From: Allodiplogaster sudhausi
Lineage: Eukaryota; Nematoda; Chromadorea; Rhabditida; Diplogasteridae
Direction of reading: 5' to 3'
Length of the DNA stretch: 64,000 bases
NCBI GenBank assembly: GCA_945643635.1
Contig: CALZFC010000026.1
Location: forward strand, 955,001 to 1,019,000
The translations under genes were made by a program, and so were the position numbers. Below the pieces are notes generated by a model. That model ran no database searches. It worked only from the letters and a program-made list of their open reading frames with translations, and was not told the origin of the DNA. Below, one piece after another: positions 1 to 12,640 of the stretch. The first letter of the stretch is position 1. Each line of letters opens with the position of its first letter.

Positions 1-1173
1 AGGGTAGAGGGGAGAGAGAGAGTGGGATAAAGAGAGGGAGGAAGGGGGAGAGAGGGAGAGATAGGGGACAGAGAGAGTAAGAGGGGAGAGAGAGAGGGAG
101 AGAGACAGTGAGAGAAAGAGGGAGACAAAAGGGAGAGAGGAGAGAGTGGAGAGAGAAAGAGGGAGAGAAAGAGAGGGAGAGAGGAGTTGCAAAGAACAAA
201 ATAAAAGACAGAGAAGACGAAAAAGTGGAGAGTCATGTTCAGCGTTCTGGCTGACTAGAAATCACAAAGCATATGCCTCTGCAGTCAGCAAGTAGCAAGT
301 AGCTGACGAGTCGGGGGGGGGGGGAGGGGGGTGTGGGTCTTGCCCTCTACTTAGACCCCCTTAGACCATCCCTCCCTCCGATGCGAGGCCCCCTCTGACA
401 GCCGCCGTCTTCTTTCATCCCGCGTCCATGAGCCTGTCTCGTCAATCCTCCTCCTCCGCCTCCTCAGGATGAAGCTCCGAAAATGAAATCAGCCTTGATG
501 CCAATGACACCAATCAGGCAAGCATTCCCGGAGCCCTACGACTCATGATCCCCAAGGCTCTCTCTGATTCTCTGGCATCTCCTCTCTCTCTCACTCACAC
601 ACACACTCTCTCTCTCCCTCTCTCTCCCACTCTCCTATTGCGTTGTCGAGCAGAAGAACTTCCCGGATGGACATGATAAGTTGAGAGCAGAATTAGAGAG
701 CGAGAGAGAAAGAGAGAGAGAGAGGGTGAGAGAGAGAAATCGAGACAAACCTCACAAATGGCTTAATCAAGTGGGTATCTCTATACTCGGTAAAATCGGT
801 GACGGTCCATGTGACCTCGGGCCTTTCTTGCGGAAGGGAACTACTGTTAATCTATAGGGTTTTGAATTCGCTTGTGTATCGTGTACGAGAAAAGAGTGTT
901 ACGTAGTAGTCGCACGGATAAAGTCGACAATCTACTCTCCTCTCAATTTCCTGTGCAACTTGAGAAGAACTTGCTATTACAGAGAAAGCGAGAGAGAGAG
1001 AGAGAGAGAGAAGGAGAGAGAGAGAAGGAGAGAGAGAGACTGGTGGCGGATAAAGATTTTGAGGGATAGGAAAGGGTGTGAATGATTGCGAGAGGCATAA
1101 AGAGAGATAGATATGAGGGAGAGAGAGAGAGGAGGAGGAGGAGGAGGAGGAGGAGGAGGAGGGAGGGAAAGAG

Positions 1174-1225
<52 letters not shown>

Positions 1226-1713
1226 GCGATGGGAAAAGCTGATGCGCAGCTCACTCCTCTGCGCGGATTTGTCCCTGTTACGAGCAGTTGCATGGAGTAA
1301 CTCACTCGATGAGGCGGACTTCCTCTCTGAAAGAATGAAGCACTCGAATCTCTTGGACATTTTATCGGTCTGTCTAGCGCTGTTCTCTCTGTTTCAATTT
1401 TTCTGCGCATTAATCTCTCTCCCTCTTTCTCTCTCGTTCTCTCTCTCTCTTTCTCTCTCTCTCTTTTTATTTCGATTCAACAGCATTAATCGTCTTGCAA
1501 TTACTCCCATTGCAGTGGTCACTCCCCGAAATGAAGTAGGGAGCCCTCTTTTCTCTGGTACATACTCTGTACAAGACAAACAATAGCTGCTGCAGTTGTT
1601 CATGGCATTATCCCGCCATGAGGTGGGATGTGACCTGTGGCAGAGTCAGGGAGAGTGGGGAGATAAAATGAGAGCGAGCTGACCAGGAGGAGAGAGAGTG
1701 TAAATGGGAGAGG

Positions 1714-1757
<44 letters not shown>

Positions 1758-3190
1758 AAGGGAGAGAGAGAAGGAGAGGGAGTTGGTGAGAGCAAAATTG
1801 AGAAATAGAGAGAAAGAGAGAGAAAGAGATGGAGAGAGAGAGAGGAATGATGGAAACATGCGTGCGTAATCCGAAAGATAAACGGTAGGCCACTCTGAGC
1901 CACACAACGACCACCACCTTGAGCTGCTCTCTTCTCTCTCTGACACCGAGACAACGACTGACTGCCACAGGTGCAGAGAACTAACACAGAAGAAGAAGAA
2001 GAAGAAGAAATATATCGTGTCAGAGAGTGGCTTTTAGAGCGCCTGAGAATCTGGTGCAAACATAATCGGTGGCAGTGGAAATTCTGCGCGCTGGATTAAC
2101 AAAGGAAGTGAAAATAAACTGTAAAAATAAAGAAAGGCGAGATAATTTTAAATGAGTAAAAATTATAATAAAAATAAAAAATTAAATTAAATAAAAATTC
2201 ACGCAGTGTCAAAAGAAGCGAAGAAACAGTAAAATAAAATAGACAATTCCATCCAGCTGCGACTGGAAAAGCAAGAGAAGTGCGCTTCATTCAATGCTTC
2301 TTTCGAAATGACCAGACGATGGAGATTTGGCGAGGGAAACGTACGGCCAGAGTGGGATTTTAAAAGGCGAGCGAGAAATGGCTGAGGGTCGGAGGAGAAC
2401 GTGCAATGATGGAGAGAAGAAAAGGGCGGAATCTTCAGAAGAGTTGCTTTGATGATGATGAGGAAGGCGGCAGATTCTTGTTGCGGGAGTGAGTTGTGAG
2501 GGTAGCGGAGAAGAGGAAGAAGAAGAAGTGTTGTGACTAGGGGATGGAGGAGAAGCTGGCTGGGGATGAAGCTATTATAATGCCGAGAAAACATGCAAGT
2601 GTGGTAAAAGAGATTGAGAAGTGCTTCTTTGGCTGCCGCCCTTTCACTGTCGCAGCAGCATGAGAGATTAGTTGAATGGAGGTGGGGTGTGCTAATGAGG
2701 ATGAGCGAGACATCTTCTGTATCTTCTCTCTTTCTCTCTTTCTCTCATCCGCTTTCTCTTTCTCTCTTCCGCCTTCTCTTTTTCTATTTCTCTCTTTCTC
2801 TATTTTCTCTTTTTCTCTTTCTCTCTAACTTCTACACCTATGCAATATCCGCTATTATGTAGATGGACTGGAAACTATAGCCGAGATGGCGAGAAGTGCT
2901 CTTTCAGAAGCTGAGGAATGTGCGCGTGTGCTGTGGTTCCGTCTTCAGCTTCAAAACAAAGACCGAGAAGAGCGATCAAGACCGGTCAGTCAGCCTGGAG
3001 AGCAGCTAAAGGTGGCTCTGGGGTAGACTCCCTGCTGGCTCGCCAGGCTCCACCTTTTATTCGCTGCTCTCATAATGAGAAAAGCTGTCGCCGAGAGAGA
3101 GAAAGAGAGGGAAAAAGAGAGAGAGAGAAGTGAAAGGAAGAGAGTAAGAGAGAGAGAACGAGAAAGAGAAAGATAAAGAGAGACAGCCAC
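1..3190. repeat. Dense GA/CT microsatellite tracts
   Basis: Purine-rich (GA)n/(GAGG)n tracts on the plus strand occupy roughly 1-230, 676-740, 988-1,040, 1,110-1,232, 1,690-1,850 and 3,094-3,185. Pyrimidine-rich (CT)n tracts lie near 575-630, 1,403-1,468 and 2,718-2,826. A (GGA)n block sits at about 1,130-1,165 and a (GAA)n block at about 1,990-2,010. All open frames through these tracts encode only Arg/Glu or Ser/Leu runs and appear on both strands, so they are not genes. No exon pair with coherent splice phase was found in this stretch. A 37-bp tandem duplication lies just downstream at about 3,333-3,405. Confidence 0.85.
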
Positions 3191-3332
3191 ATTCACCTTC
3201 AGGCATGGAACGGGCACATGTTCCTCCTCCCTCGTACCTTGCAACCTGGTAATCATCATCTTCCAGCCTCGCCACCTCTAGGGCGCGACGGCATGGCCGT
3301 TGCCCATTAGCAGCACTATGTATGTATGCAAT

Positions 3333-3405
3333 GTCTGTTATATGCCTGCTTCATGTTCATATTATCCATTCTGTTATATGCCTGCTTCATGTTCATATTA
3401 TCCAT
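3333..3405. repeat. 37-bp direct tandem duplication
   Basis: Two adjacent copies of a 37-bp unit beginning CTGTTATATGCCTGCTTCAT are essentially identical, which suggests a recent slippage or short tandem duplication. No gene is apparent around it. Confidence 0.8.
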
Positions 3406-3991
3406 GTAGTACTCCGGCGATAAACATAGTACAGTAAATGAAAGTTTTGTCCAAATGATCATAATTCAATTCTCATGTGATCTTGATTATTCTTTTTTCA
3501 ATAGAATAAAAAAAAATAAAAAATTATAAAAGTCATTTAGCTTCCATCACAAATATGCACATAAAAATGTGTACTTAACTTCAAGTATCGCGTCACGAGG
3601 TCGCGTTTCTTATCAGTTTTATATGCTTGCATCAGACTCACTCCTATCAAGTGATTAAGTGGCTTTCATAAACAAAGTGTGTTCATGTCAGTGATACCTC
3701 TTCTAGAAAGAGAGCGCTTATTAACAGCAGAACAATAAGATGATTCTTTTGTTTATAATTAGTTTTTTTTTTTAAATATAATTATTACATATGTATATAT
3801 GTGCAAAATCATCATATTACAGTAATAAAACATCACGTAAGCCCGTTAGTGAACAGTATGAACAATTGAAAAAGAAGACTTAAAAGGCATCAACAAATGG
3901 ATATAATGATCGTGGCATACGAATATAAAGAGCTTCTATGTATTTGTATCGTACCAGTCTTCGTCTTATTCTAACGCTTTTCTACTGCAAC

Positions 3992-5045
3992 CAGGGGCAT
4001 GCACTCGGGCGGCTTCTTCTCTTCGTCTCGCGTGCACACCGAACCATCAAAGACGTTCTCAGAGCCGAAATTGCTCTCATTATACTGAAGAAAAAAACAG
4101 CGTCATTATATTTGGATTAGGTAGAATAATTAATTAAAATAATTAAAATGACTCTCTTTTTTCCTTTCAATACACTTGAAAATGGAAAGAATCAGCACTG
4201 GTTTTCTTTTTTTTTGAATATTTCTCTTCAATTGTTTCTTTACATTTCTTGCTACTCGCGAACATGCTATCTCCTTCTGTTTTCACATTATTATAATGTA
4301 CTGAATAAATAAGTAAATAAATAAAAAAATGGTGCCCGACTACTCACATATCTCGCGTAGATGGCGAGCAAGCCGGCCAGGAGGAGAAGAAGGCACAGCA
4401 TGGCGATGGCACGCAAATGTCTACCATGGCAGTCCTTCAAAGGGTTCAGCAGATTCAGAGGCTGTTTCAATGTGACATTAAACAAGAACGGCATTTAAAA
4501 TTTCATTGCTATTGTGCTCCCAACTATTTCGAGGAGCAACATACATATATACAAATTCGACAGTTTAAATCAGGCATATTAACAGGTGAAGCCAATAAGA
4601 ACGAAGGCCAAAAAAAACCAAGTGGAGGCAAAAAAAATCGCCAACATCACGAGGGCACATGATGAAGTCGTCGTCGAAGAAGTAGGACTCATTATAGCTG
4701 CCGATGAAGAATCGTAGCACGGTTTTGCTACTGTTCTTCATGGCAAAAATTTTTTTTATTTCTTTTTTTAAATCCAGAAATGGAGGAGATACCTTACAAT
4801 TTGAGCGGTTCTATAGACGAGAACGTATCAGCTGGAAAAGTGTTTGTTCATGGCGTTATCTCCTCCCTCTCTCACTGTCTTCTTGTCCTCATTACCTGTT
4901 CTTTTATCACTGAAATCTCTCCTCGTTCCTCTCTCCTTGTACTCTTCTTTCTCATCTGTGAGATTCTGGCATTCTTGCTGCCTTTCTTCCTTATCGTCAC
5001 TGTCAGGAACAGACGAGAAGGATTGTGCACAAGACGGGCAGACAT
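3992..5045 (-). CDS. Fragments of an unrecognised single-pass membrane protein gene
   Basis: Two minus-strand exons fit each other in phase 0. Exon 4,348-4,434 (29 codons, donor TAT/GTGAGT) encodes a basic start and a strongly hydrophobic Leu-rich segment that looks like a single membrane helix. Exon 3,992-4,084 (31 codons) encodes an acidic Asn- and Cys-containing stretch that follows the helix. Two more likely exons lie upstream: about 4,660-4,715, with an acidic FDDDF run, and about 4,898-5,045, a Cys-x-x-Cys followed by a long Glu/Lys-rich stretch with a plausible GTAATG donor. Neither the first exon nor the C-terminal part was found, and the links between the outer exons are guesses. The layout suggests a type II membrane protein, but I do not recognise the family. 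The hydrophobic plus-strand frame at 4,780-5,151 is probably the shadow of the acidic minus-strand exon. Confidence 0.4.
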
Positions 5046-5519
5046 GGAAATATTAAAAAAAAAAAAGAGAAATCTGTTGGCATTTGTTTTCTACTTGTCT
5101 GATTTTATTGAATTATGCAATTACTTATTTGAATTTGAAATTAAATTATAATCGAGCCTTCATTTCCAGTTTAACTATTATATTTTCTATTTTTTAGTGT
5201 CATCCTGTGTTTGGAAAGTAAATGTAGAATATGAAAATTGAATACCCTGAACGGAATCTGCATTACATTACTTCTGCAAAAGCCTGTTTGAGATGACATG
5301 TTAAATGGCACTTTTTCGTTAGGCCCCTTTTGGGGTGAGAAAAGCATAGAGACGAGAGGGCCCCGGGGAGAGGCTTAACTCGGAGGGAGGGCGAGAATAA
5401 GATGAGGGTAGCAACATCCTGAGCAAGAGAGATTGAGCAATGCTTCGGGGGGAAAAAAGGAATGAGCAATACTTGACACTTTTCATCGATGTCTTCCATT
5501 GTTCTCCGCGTCACTCCTC

Positions 5520-5738
5520 TCTCTATATATATATATCTCTCTCTCTCTCTCTTGCTCTCTCTCGCTCTCTCCCCCACTCTTTCTCTCTCTCTCTCGCTCT
5601 CTTCTCTCTCTTTCTCTCTCTCTTCTCTCTCTTGCTCTCTCTCGCTCTCTCTCTCATTCTCCCCCCCATCTCTTATTCTCTCTCTATCTCTTTCTCTCTC
5701 TCTCTCTCTTTCTCTCTCTCACTCTCTCTCAATCTCTA
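5520..5738. repeat. Long CT-rich tract
   Basis: About 220 bp of almost pure pyrimidine, (CT)n with TCTCTTG and CCCCC interruptions, preceded by a short (TA)n run. It gives Ser/Leu-only open frames and is not coding. Shorter tracts of the same kind lie at about 5,958-5,985 and 7,410-7,480. Confidence 0.85.
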
Positions 5739-6397
5739 ACAAGTTGAAAGTACAATCTAACTTCAAGTCGACCTTGACTAATCTCGCTTTTTGTCCAGGG
5801 TCATATATGGTTGAAGTGAACGGTGTGTGTGTGGCATGAGAGAGCGCCACTTATGGTTAGACTGATCTCTCTTCTATCTATAATATCTTTCTCTACCAAC
5901 CTCCCCGATCATCATGAAACCTCCTTACAACAACTCCTCCTGCCCCCTCCTCGAATCTCTCTTTCTCTCTCTCTATCTTTCTGTTCACACCTCAGTCCTC
6001 TTCTTCCTGCAGGCTAAATCGGTAGCTCTCCGCATTTAAAGAATGAAGAATGTTAGCGATCCCTCAAAACGAGATGATGAAAGTTGCGGAGAAATGAATG
6101 GAGAATTGGAGAAAGTAAGAAAGAGGGAAAGTGAGAGAGAGAGAGAGGAAAAAAAGAAAGGGCGGGCTGAATAGATGTGCTTTCTTCTTGGAGGTTTAGG
6201 TCCAAGTATGCATGGCGTTGTCCAATCCTCACTTAGTTCTCTGCCTACCACTCTTCTGTTTAATCATGTTTCTCATTTTGTATTTGACTATATTTTGGCA
6301 ATTACATATGCATATTTAACATTCATAACATTATTTAAAACGTTAATGCAAAATCGTTTCCATAAACTTTATGTCTTTTCTAGTTTTCAATCGTTAA

Positions 6398-6674
6398 AGG
6401 AGCAGCTCACTCAATATCGAACATATGATTTTATTGACGTGGTTCTATTAGCATCAGTCTAAAACATACTTCTGGAAAGTTTGAATCATTTTTGTATACT
6501 TGTTATAAAGTTAGAAGCACGCGAAATGTGGCGGGGCCAAATTTTTTTACTGTAGCTGTTAGCCACCCTCCTATTTCACACGCTCTCTAACAAGCAGAAG
6601 GGCCAAATATTTGAGGGCGACTGTTCAAAATGGTCATGATATACTACGGTAGCATAATTCAGTGCATGGTTCCT
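6398..6674. mobile_element. TTAA-flanked MITE, 277 bp (family T2)
   Basis: The element is bounded by TTAA at 6,394-6,397 and TTAA at 6,675-6,678. Its ends are imperfect inverted repeats of about 20 bp: left AGGAGCAGCTCACTCAAT, right (reverse complement) AGGAACCATGCACTGAAT. It has no coding capacity. Diverged relatives lie in the fifth intron of chemoreceptor genes A (about 22,989-23,262) and C (about 31,544-31,685). TTAA target preference is typical of piggyBac-type transposition; assigning it to that superfamily is inference, because no transposase is present. Confidence 0.75.
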
Positions 6675-7148
6675 TTAATATTCGTTAAGTCCTTCTGTTA
6701 CTCAGGCGATTTTTCTCAACTATTCATGGAAACTATTTTGAAAAAATTAAAATCCGTGATAAGTTTTCAATTTAAGATCGCAAATTCCTTTTTCATCGTA
6801 AGGTCAATTTAAAACATTTATCATGTTTAAAGTGGAACTGTTAACAACACAATAAGCGCTTGATTGATTTACTCTCCTGCCTAAGGCTAGCACAGTCTAC
6901 TCGTTGGGACATAAAAAAACTGATTTTATTCATTAAAACTTTTGAAAATTTCAAATATGAATGTTGTCATGAATGGTACATAGTAGCATCTGTCTCCCAG
7001 ATAAAAAAAAAATAAATTTATCTTGGTATTCTTCTCGAATAAGTTGAAATTAAAAATGCCATCTTTTTTTAAATCTTATCTTTACCTTTCTTTAATTCAG
7101 TTCGTCATACGCCTGGCAAGATTGGAAGAGGTCAACAACGTCCAGGTT

Positions 7149-7429
7149 ATGGAGCGCCCTTGGGCGCTGTTCTCTTCTTCCACGGCCCTCCTCATCGTGG
7201 CCGCGGCCGCTCTCCTTCCTCCTCCTCTCGCTGCGACTCCTCAGCGCATCTTCACTGCTGAGGCACCGCCGACCATTTATCGATGGATCTCCGAGAACTC
7301 ATACATTTGTTAGCATAGAGTGTGCTAGGAATTCCAGATGTGAACGGTGGTTCTCGAGCGAGAAACTGTTCGCATTGTGTTCATTCACTACATTGTAAAG
7401 GACTGAAACTTTTCTCTCTCTCTCAGCAC

Positions 7430-7479
<50 letters not shown>

Positions 7480-10400
7480 ATCTCACCCCCTTCTTTCTCA
7501 GCATCTACCTATATTTCTTACTTATCTCTCATCCGCTCTCTGATCCGGTTATGCTTCATCTCTTGCTTACATCCCTTTGTTTGCACTTCTGTGGTGCAAC
7601 ATGTTCTCCGTGTGGACCAAGTTGGAGCGGAATCATGTGAAGAAAGTGTTGGGCTGCGGGTAGAGTGGCGGTAAAGCGCACACGCAAAAAAGGAGATTCT
7701 TTTTCTATGAGATAATGGCTTGTCCCGCCAAAGAATCAAGTCCCGTAAATGACTACCAGTCCATATTGCAGCGAAGATGAAGATGAAAACTTGAAATTAA
7801 TGCGCCATAATTTTCGATTTGCCAATAAATTCCAGGTTCGTCGGGAACGTCTCACGACGGATCTATTATCACTTTTATGGACGAGAAGGAGGGGCTCAAC
7901 TGCTCGCTCTGTCCTGAGACTCCCTTGGGCAAGAGCCTTCTTTCACTACTCACTTATGAGAAAAAAAATTTGCAGGCAGCTTTGCTACATGTACTTTATA
8001 CAAAATGTTCTTGCGCATCTCACTTAGTGTTAAGATTCAAAGAAATCATTTAGGTGAGATTCCTCGAACAGCCTGTGCAATCGAAGTGAAGCAGAATGCT
8101 ATCGATGTCAATGTCGGCTGTTTTCCAAGTAAGCCTTGTTTTCCCTGAACTACTTTGACATTAATAGGCCTTTGCAATGAGTCTCTTTAAAAACAAACAA
8201 AGTTTAATTTTCTCCTTCCAGTTCCGTTGCCGTGCCTAGACGATTTGAGGTTTCGCTACGGAACCTTTTACACTCCGGCTCACTTGCCGCAGGTTTGTGG
8301 CATCTCTATTCATTAATTAAAGACTATTATTATTTAAAGTGAATGATACCTTGATTGTGTCGCTACGGACGAATGCTGTCTTAGATATGCTCAAAATCTA
8401 CAGTAATTTACAGTCTGCCTCTCTCGTCTTGTTTACTCTTTTCTTGACGATTACGGTTGTTTTTATGGTCTCTAGAGCCTAAGCCTCTTTAACAGGCGTT
8501 GGTGTTGCCTGGCTCTCGGCCGACGTCGTCCTCGCCTGCTTTCTCAAGATCCCTTGAGACGCCGGCTGTCATCGTTGGCGCGCATGCGGCCTTCTTCGAG
8601 GGCGCTCATCCGAGGAGGCCTTCTCCACCAATGATGGCAGAAGGCACGCTCAACACCAACATTGACGAGAGCCTTGATGAGGAGCCGGAGAGTGTCCAGA
8701 CAACAACAACAACAACAACAACATCATTACCGAGTACGACGAATGCATCACGCGAGGTTGGCCGTAGGGCTCTTTCTGTTTTTACTTCTATATTCACGTA
8801 TGTAATGTATATGTAGTATTTACTTACATATATGCCTTCTAAATGTTGCAACAAAAAAAAGACTGGTCAAGAATCCTTGCAGTTATGGCTGGCCTATTTT
8901 CATGCAAGTCAGAGAATAATTAATTAAATTGTCAAATCCATAATCATGATTATTTACGATCTTTGTGACGCGGCGCCAGTTGCCAACCTTGACGACGTTC
9001 GCACCGATCACCACTCGTCGTCTGGGCGTCCTGGAAGAAGAAACGGCGTCTCACGTGGTCTTTGTCGGACAGACGACGACGCTGCGGCCGGGTGACTTGA
9101 GACGGGTGCAGCTACCGCCTGCGGATCCTCCGGAGCCATCGACGGCTGGCCACCGCCTCTCCTCCTTCTTCAGCATCGCGCACGGTGGCTTCCATCTGCC
9201 GCTACATCCGCCGCTAGTGCACACGAAAAAGCATCCGTTTCCTCACAATCTTCCGCCATCCGACGTCGAGTTGCCTTTCGCGCCCACCTTAGACATGGCT
9301 GCGATGATGTCGCCGACCACTTCAACAATCCCGACCACCACCACGTCGACGAGCACTACGACTTCGACCACCCCTCCACCGACAACTACCACCGTAGTGC
9401 ACACGTCGACGGCGGCCCTTCAGAGGATTCGAATAGCGCCTCCGGTAGCACCACCCCTCGCCACTCTGCCAGTGAACGATTCCTTTACAAGGCCGTCGCC
9501 CTCTCCATCTCCTTCGCCCCTTAGCATCCATGTCATACAGCCGCACACGACTGTCTTTCCTACCGTCTTCCAATGGAGGACATCTACGACGACGTCAGCC
9601 TCTGGGATAGTGAAGAAGTCACCGGAGCCATCTCAGCAGCCGGGCTTTCCAACTGCCGCCTCTCCACCGCCATCGTCGCCCATCATTGAATTGTCCGTCT
9701 CGCAGCACGTTGTCTCGAGTCCTGCGGCGACGGCGGAAGCTGTACGTAATGAGCAGCGAGTTCTTCAGCCTCCGCCGCCCCCTCAGGGACGACCTCTGCT
9801 GCCGCCGCCGCCTCCTTCGCTGACGCCCGAACAACGTAGCCTGGCTCTGCTGCACGCGACGCTCTCCAAACATCCGCAGATTTTGCCTCCGCATGGCGGT
9901 AGACAGGTTGGTAACATAATCTTGTTTTTTTTCTGGCAGCTAAAACTAGAGTTTTTTTCTTACACCCAAAAACTTTGGTCAGTAATTTTATATGAATTCC
10001 CGTCAATTTAGATAATATTCGTGCGCAAGTTGTCCGCTGAAGAGAAGCAGCACCTCATGATGGACGGGCAGTTTGTGGTGCAGCAGCGGCCAGGGCCAGT
10101 GCACGGCCCCGCGCCACCGCCACATCGACACATTGTGGGCGGCGATGTCAGCAGCAGCAGCAGCAGCCAGGAATTTGTGGACGACGAGGCGATCGAGGCG
10201 GCCGAGTTGCTAAATCGGAACAGACTTCAGGCTAGTCTTGTTGAGTATGAATAGTTCATGAGGCTACTACTACTATTGATGTTCTTATTTTAGATAAGAA
10301 ACTTGATGGAAAAGAGATTCAGGTGGAAAAGAGAGTGCTAAAGTCGGGCAGTGGCCTGGCGGACGGCTCATCGTGGGCGCGTGAGTCTGGCGGCGAGACG

Positions 10401-12053
10401 AGGCCACCCTCGTCGGCCCCGCGCCCTCTCGCGCCAGTCCGCACTCATCCACCAGCAATAAGCGCCACGTCTTTTGCGGCGAAACGTTCTACACCGCCGC
10501 CTACTCCTCCTGCAGACTGCGTGGACAGCCATAGGGTCAATTAATCTTTTTTCACTTACCATTAATTCAACACATCAGGCAACAAACAAGTAGTAGGCGA
10601 GATTAAGACATTTCTTAATAATCAATCACCTTCTTCTTTCAGCTATGCTGTTTCTGGGCAGTGTCGGGCGAATGCGAGGCTAATCCATATTGGATGCGTG
10701 TAAATTGCGCAAAAACATGCGGGACTTGCAGTTGTAAATGTCAGTGAATCGCGTAGAAATCGTGATAGATATAAAGTTTTATGTGCTTAATTAATCTTTA
10801 ATACATACAAAATTTCACTCTAAAAAAATATTGATGTTTCTTTTATCCTGCAGTACATGAAGCTGCTACGTGCGTGTCAACGGGCATAAAATGCACGCTG
10901 CCGACGACAACGACAAGTACAACTACGACGACAACAACGACAACCACCACTCCATCCACGACCACCACCCGACGCACGACGACAACCTCTACTACTCCGA
11001 CCACTGTGAGCTTCCTATCTACTTCGCTGATTACTTGAAAAAAAATTATAAAAAAAAACATTATACAACATTGTCCAACGTTTCTCTATGGAAGTGTTAA
11101 AAAAAAGCTTTCGTAAGAATAACGAAATACCTTCTTTTTGTCAGACAACCACTACGACTACGCCAAAGCCGACAAAGCCGCCGGCACGCGGATTCCGGCG
11201 AAGCCGGCCGTCCACGACGACAACCAAGAAACATTCGACTACTACGAAAAAGGCCAGTTCGCTTCGCTCATTTAGATTCTTCTTCTTCTTTTCTCTTAAG
11301 GAGGAACTATTATGATCATCACCATGTTGTTTCTGATTTTGTTATGTCATATTACCTGAAATAAAAAGATATCAGCGTAGTCTCTGTAATGTGAGAAGGA
11401 GCAAGCTTCTTCCAGGCATATGTACATATGTATACTTTTAGGCTAAATGTACCTAGGCTTTGTAATGTTTCTAGGCTATATTCCTAGCCTCTAACCATAA
11501 ATCATGCTGGAAATGGTCTTATAGCGAACAACGCCATCTACTACTCTGTCATCGACCACCACCACGACACCGGCAACGACGACGACTGATCCATGCAGAG
11601 ACCGCTCGGTGCACTGCCCGTTCTGGGCGGCACTCGGCGAGTGCGACCAGAACCCGTTCTGGATGAGGCCGCACTGCCAGAAGGCGTGCCGCTCGTGCAA
11701 CGAGCACGTTGAAGACGTCTTTGCGCCGACGCCTAAAGATGGTTAAAATTACTAGATAGTTATTAATTTTAACCTGTATACATATAAATTTGGTACATAA
11801 AATGTATACAATAATTTGCCAGGGCAATATTCATTCCTGTTTTCATTCTTATTCTCCTTTCTCTTATTCACCTACAATTTTGCTCACCCTCCTTTTCTTT
11901 CCCGCCTAATCCACATTTCTCTGTCTAGTTTTCTTCTTCATTGAACATAAACGCATCTTTTTTTTTCGAAAACTTTCTTTACCATATCTGCCACCAGTCT
12001 GTTTGCTCATTCTCCCCTCTTGTTTCTTTCTCTCTTTCGCTCGCTGTCCCTCA

Positions 12054-12084
<31 letters not shown>

Positions 12085-12224
12085 ATTTCCGACCAGACAT
12101 TTGCATAGTTCCAGGCTGCGAGAACGATCACAAGTTCTGCACGTTCTGGGCGTTCAACGACGAGTGTGAGCGGAATGCGAACTGGATGATTCCGCACTGC
12201 CCGCTCAGCTGCAACATTTGCTAG
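7149..12224 (+). CDS. Secreted Thr/Pro-rich protein with three ShK domains
   Basis: A 13-exon model: 7149-7308, 7836-7990, 8059-8128, 8222-8292, 8496-8756, 8980-9906, 10012-10234, 10294-10535, 10643-10733, 10854-11005, 11145-~11251, 11525-11741 and 12097-12224. Phases agree at every junction except the one between 11,251 and 11,525, where no in-phase GT donor was found. The start ATG opens a signal peptide with an Ala/Leu core. A short Cys-bearing N-terminal region follows, then several hundred residues rich in Thr, Pro and Ser that look mucin-like. Three ShK motifs of six cysteines follow, at exons ~10,500-10,733, 11,600-11,700 and 12,097-12,224. Each has the typical Phe-Trp-Ala after the second or third Cys; the last ends in Cys-Asn-Ile-Cys-stop. 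Length is about 930 residues. ShK domains joined by Thr-rich linkers are common in secreted and surface-coat proteins of nematodes. A role at the cuticle or as a secreted glycoprotein is inference. Confidence 0.8.
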
Positions 12225-12640
12225 TCTCTCTCTCTCTCTATCTCTCTCTCTCTCACCTTCTTTCTCTGTCTCTCGCTCTATACTCGATTAGAGAGAGAGG
12301 GAGAAAATGTTAATTATGCACTGAATCTAGGCGATCTCATGAAGATATAGGAGAGAATTCTTTCTTTTCCGCTCGCGAAAGTGGCCAAACACTCTTTCAT
12401 AAGTGAAGCCTTGCATAATAAAAGAACAAAAACATGATGATTTGCTTTTTACTTGTCCTTATATTTATTTTGCCATATGGTTTTCGAGTGCTTTATCGAA
12501 TGTGAGGATCTTGAAGTTGTGGAAATGTGTTGAAATAAATAAGCTTGAAGATATTAAATTGGCAGAAAGGTGAAGAAAGGATAAAAGATGGATTGCACAC
12601 AAAAAGAAAGGACGGCATCCGATAACTAGCTGATCTTCCT

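Noticed and set aside
872..3275. Many Arg/Glu-rich and Ser/Leu-rich open frames
   Set aside because: They are translations of GA/CT microsatellites, open on both strands, with no splice logic or conserved domain.
10870..11100. Separate Asp/His/Asn-rich small gene
   Set aside because: It is out of frame with the Thr-rich exon 10,854-11,005, which fits the ShK gene in phase at both ends.
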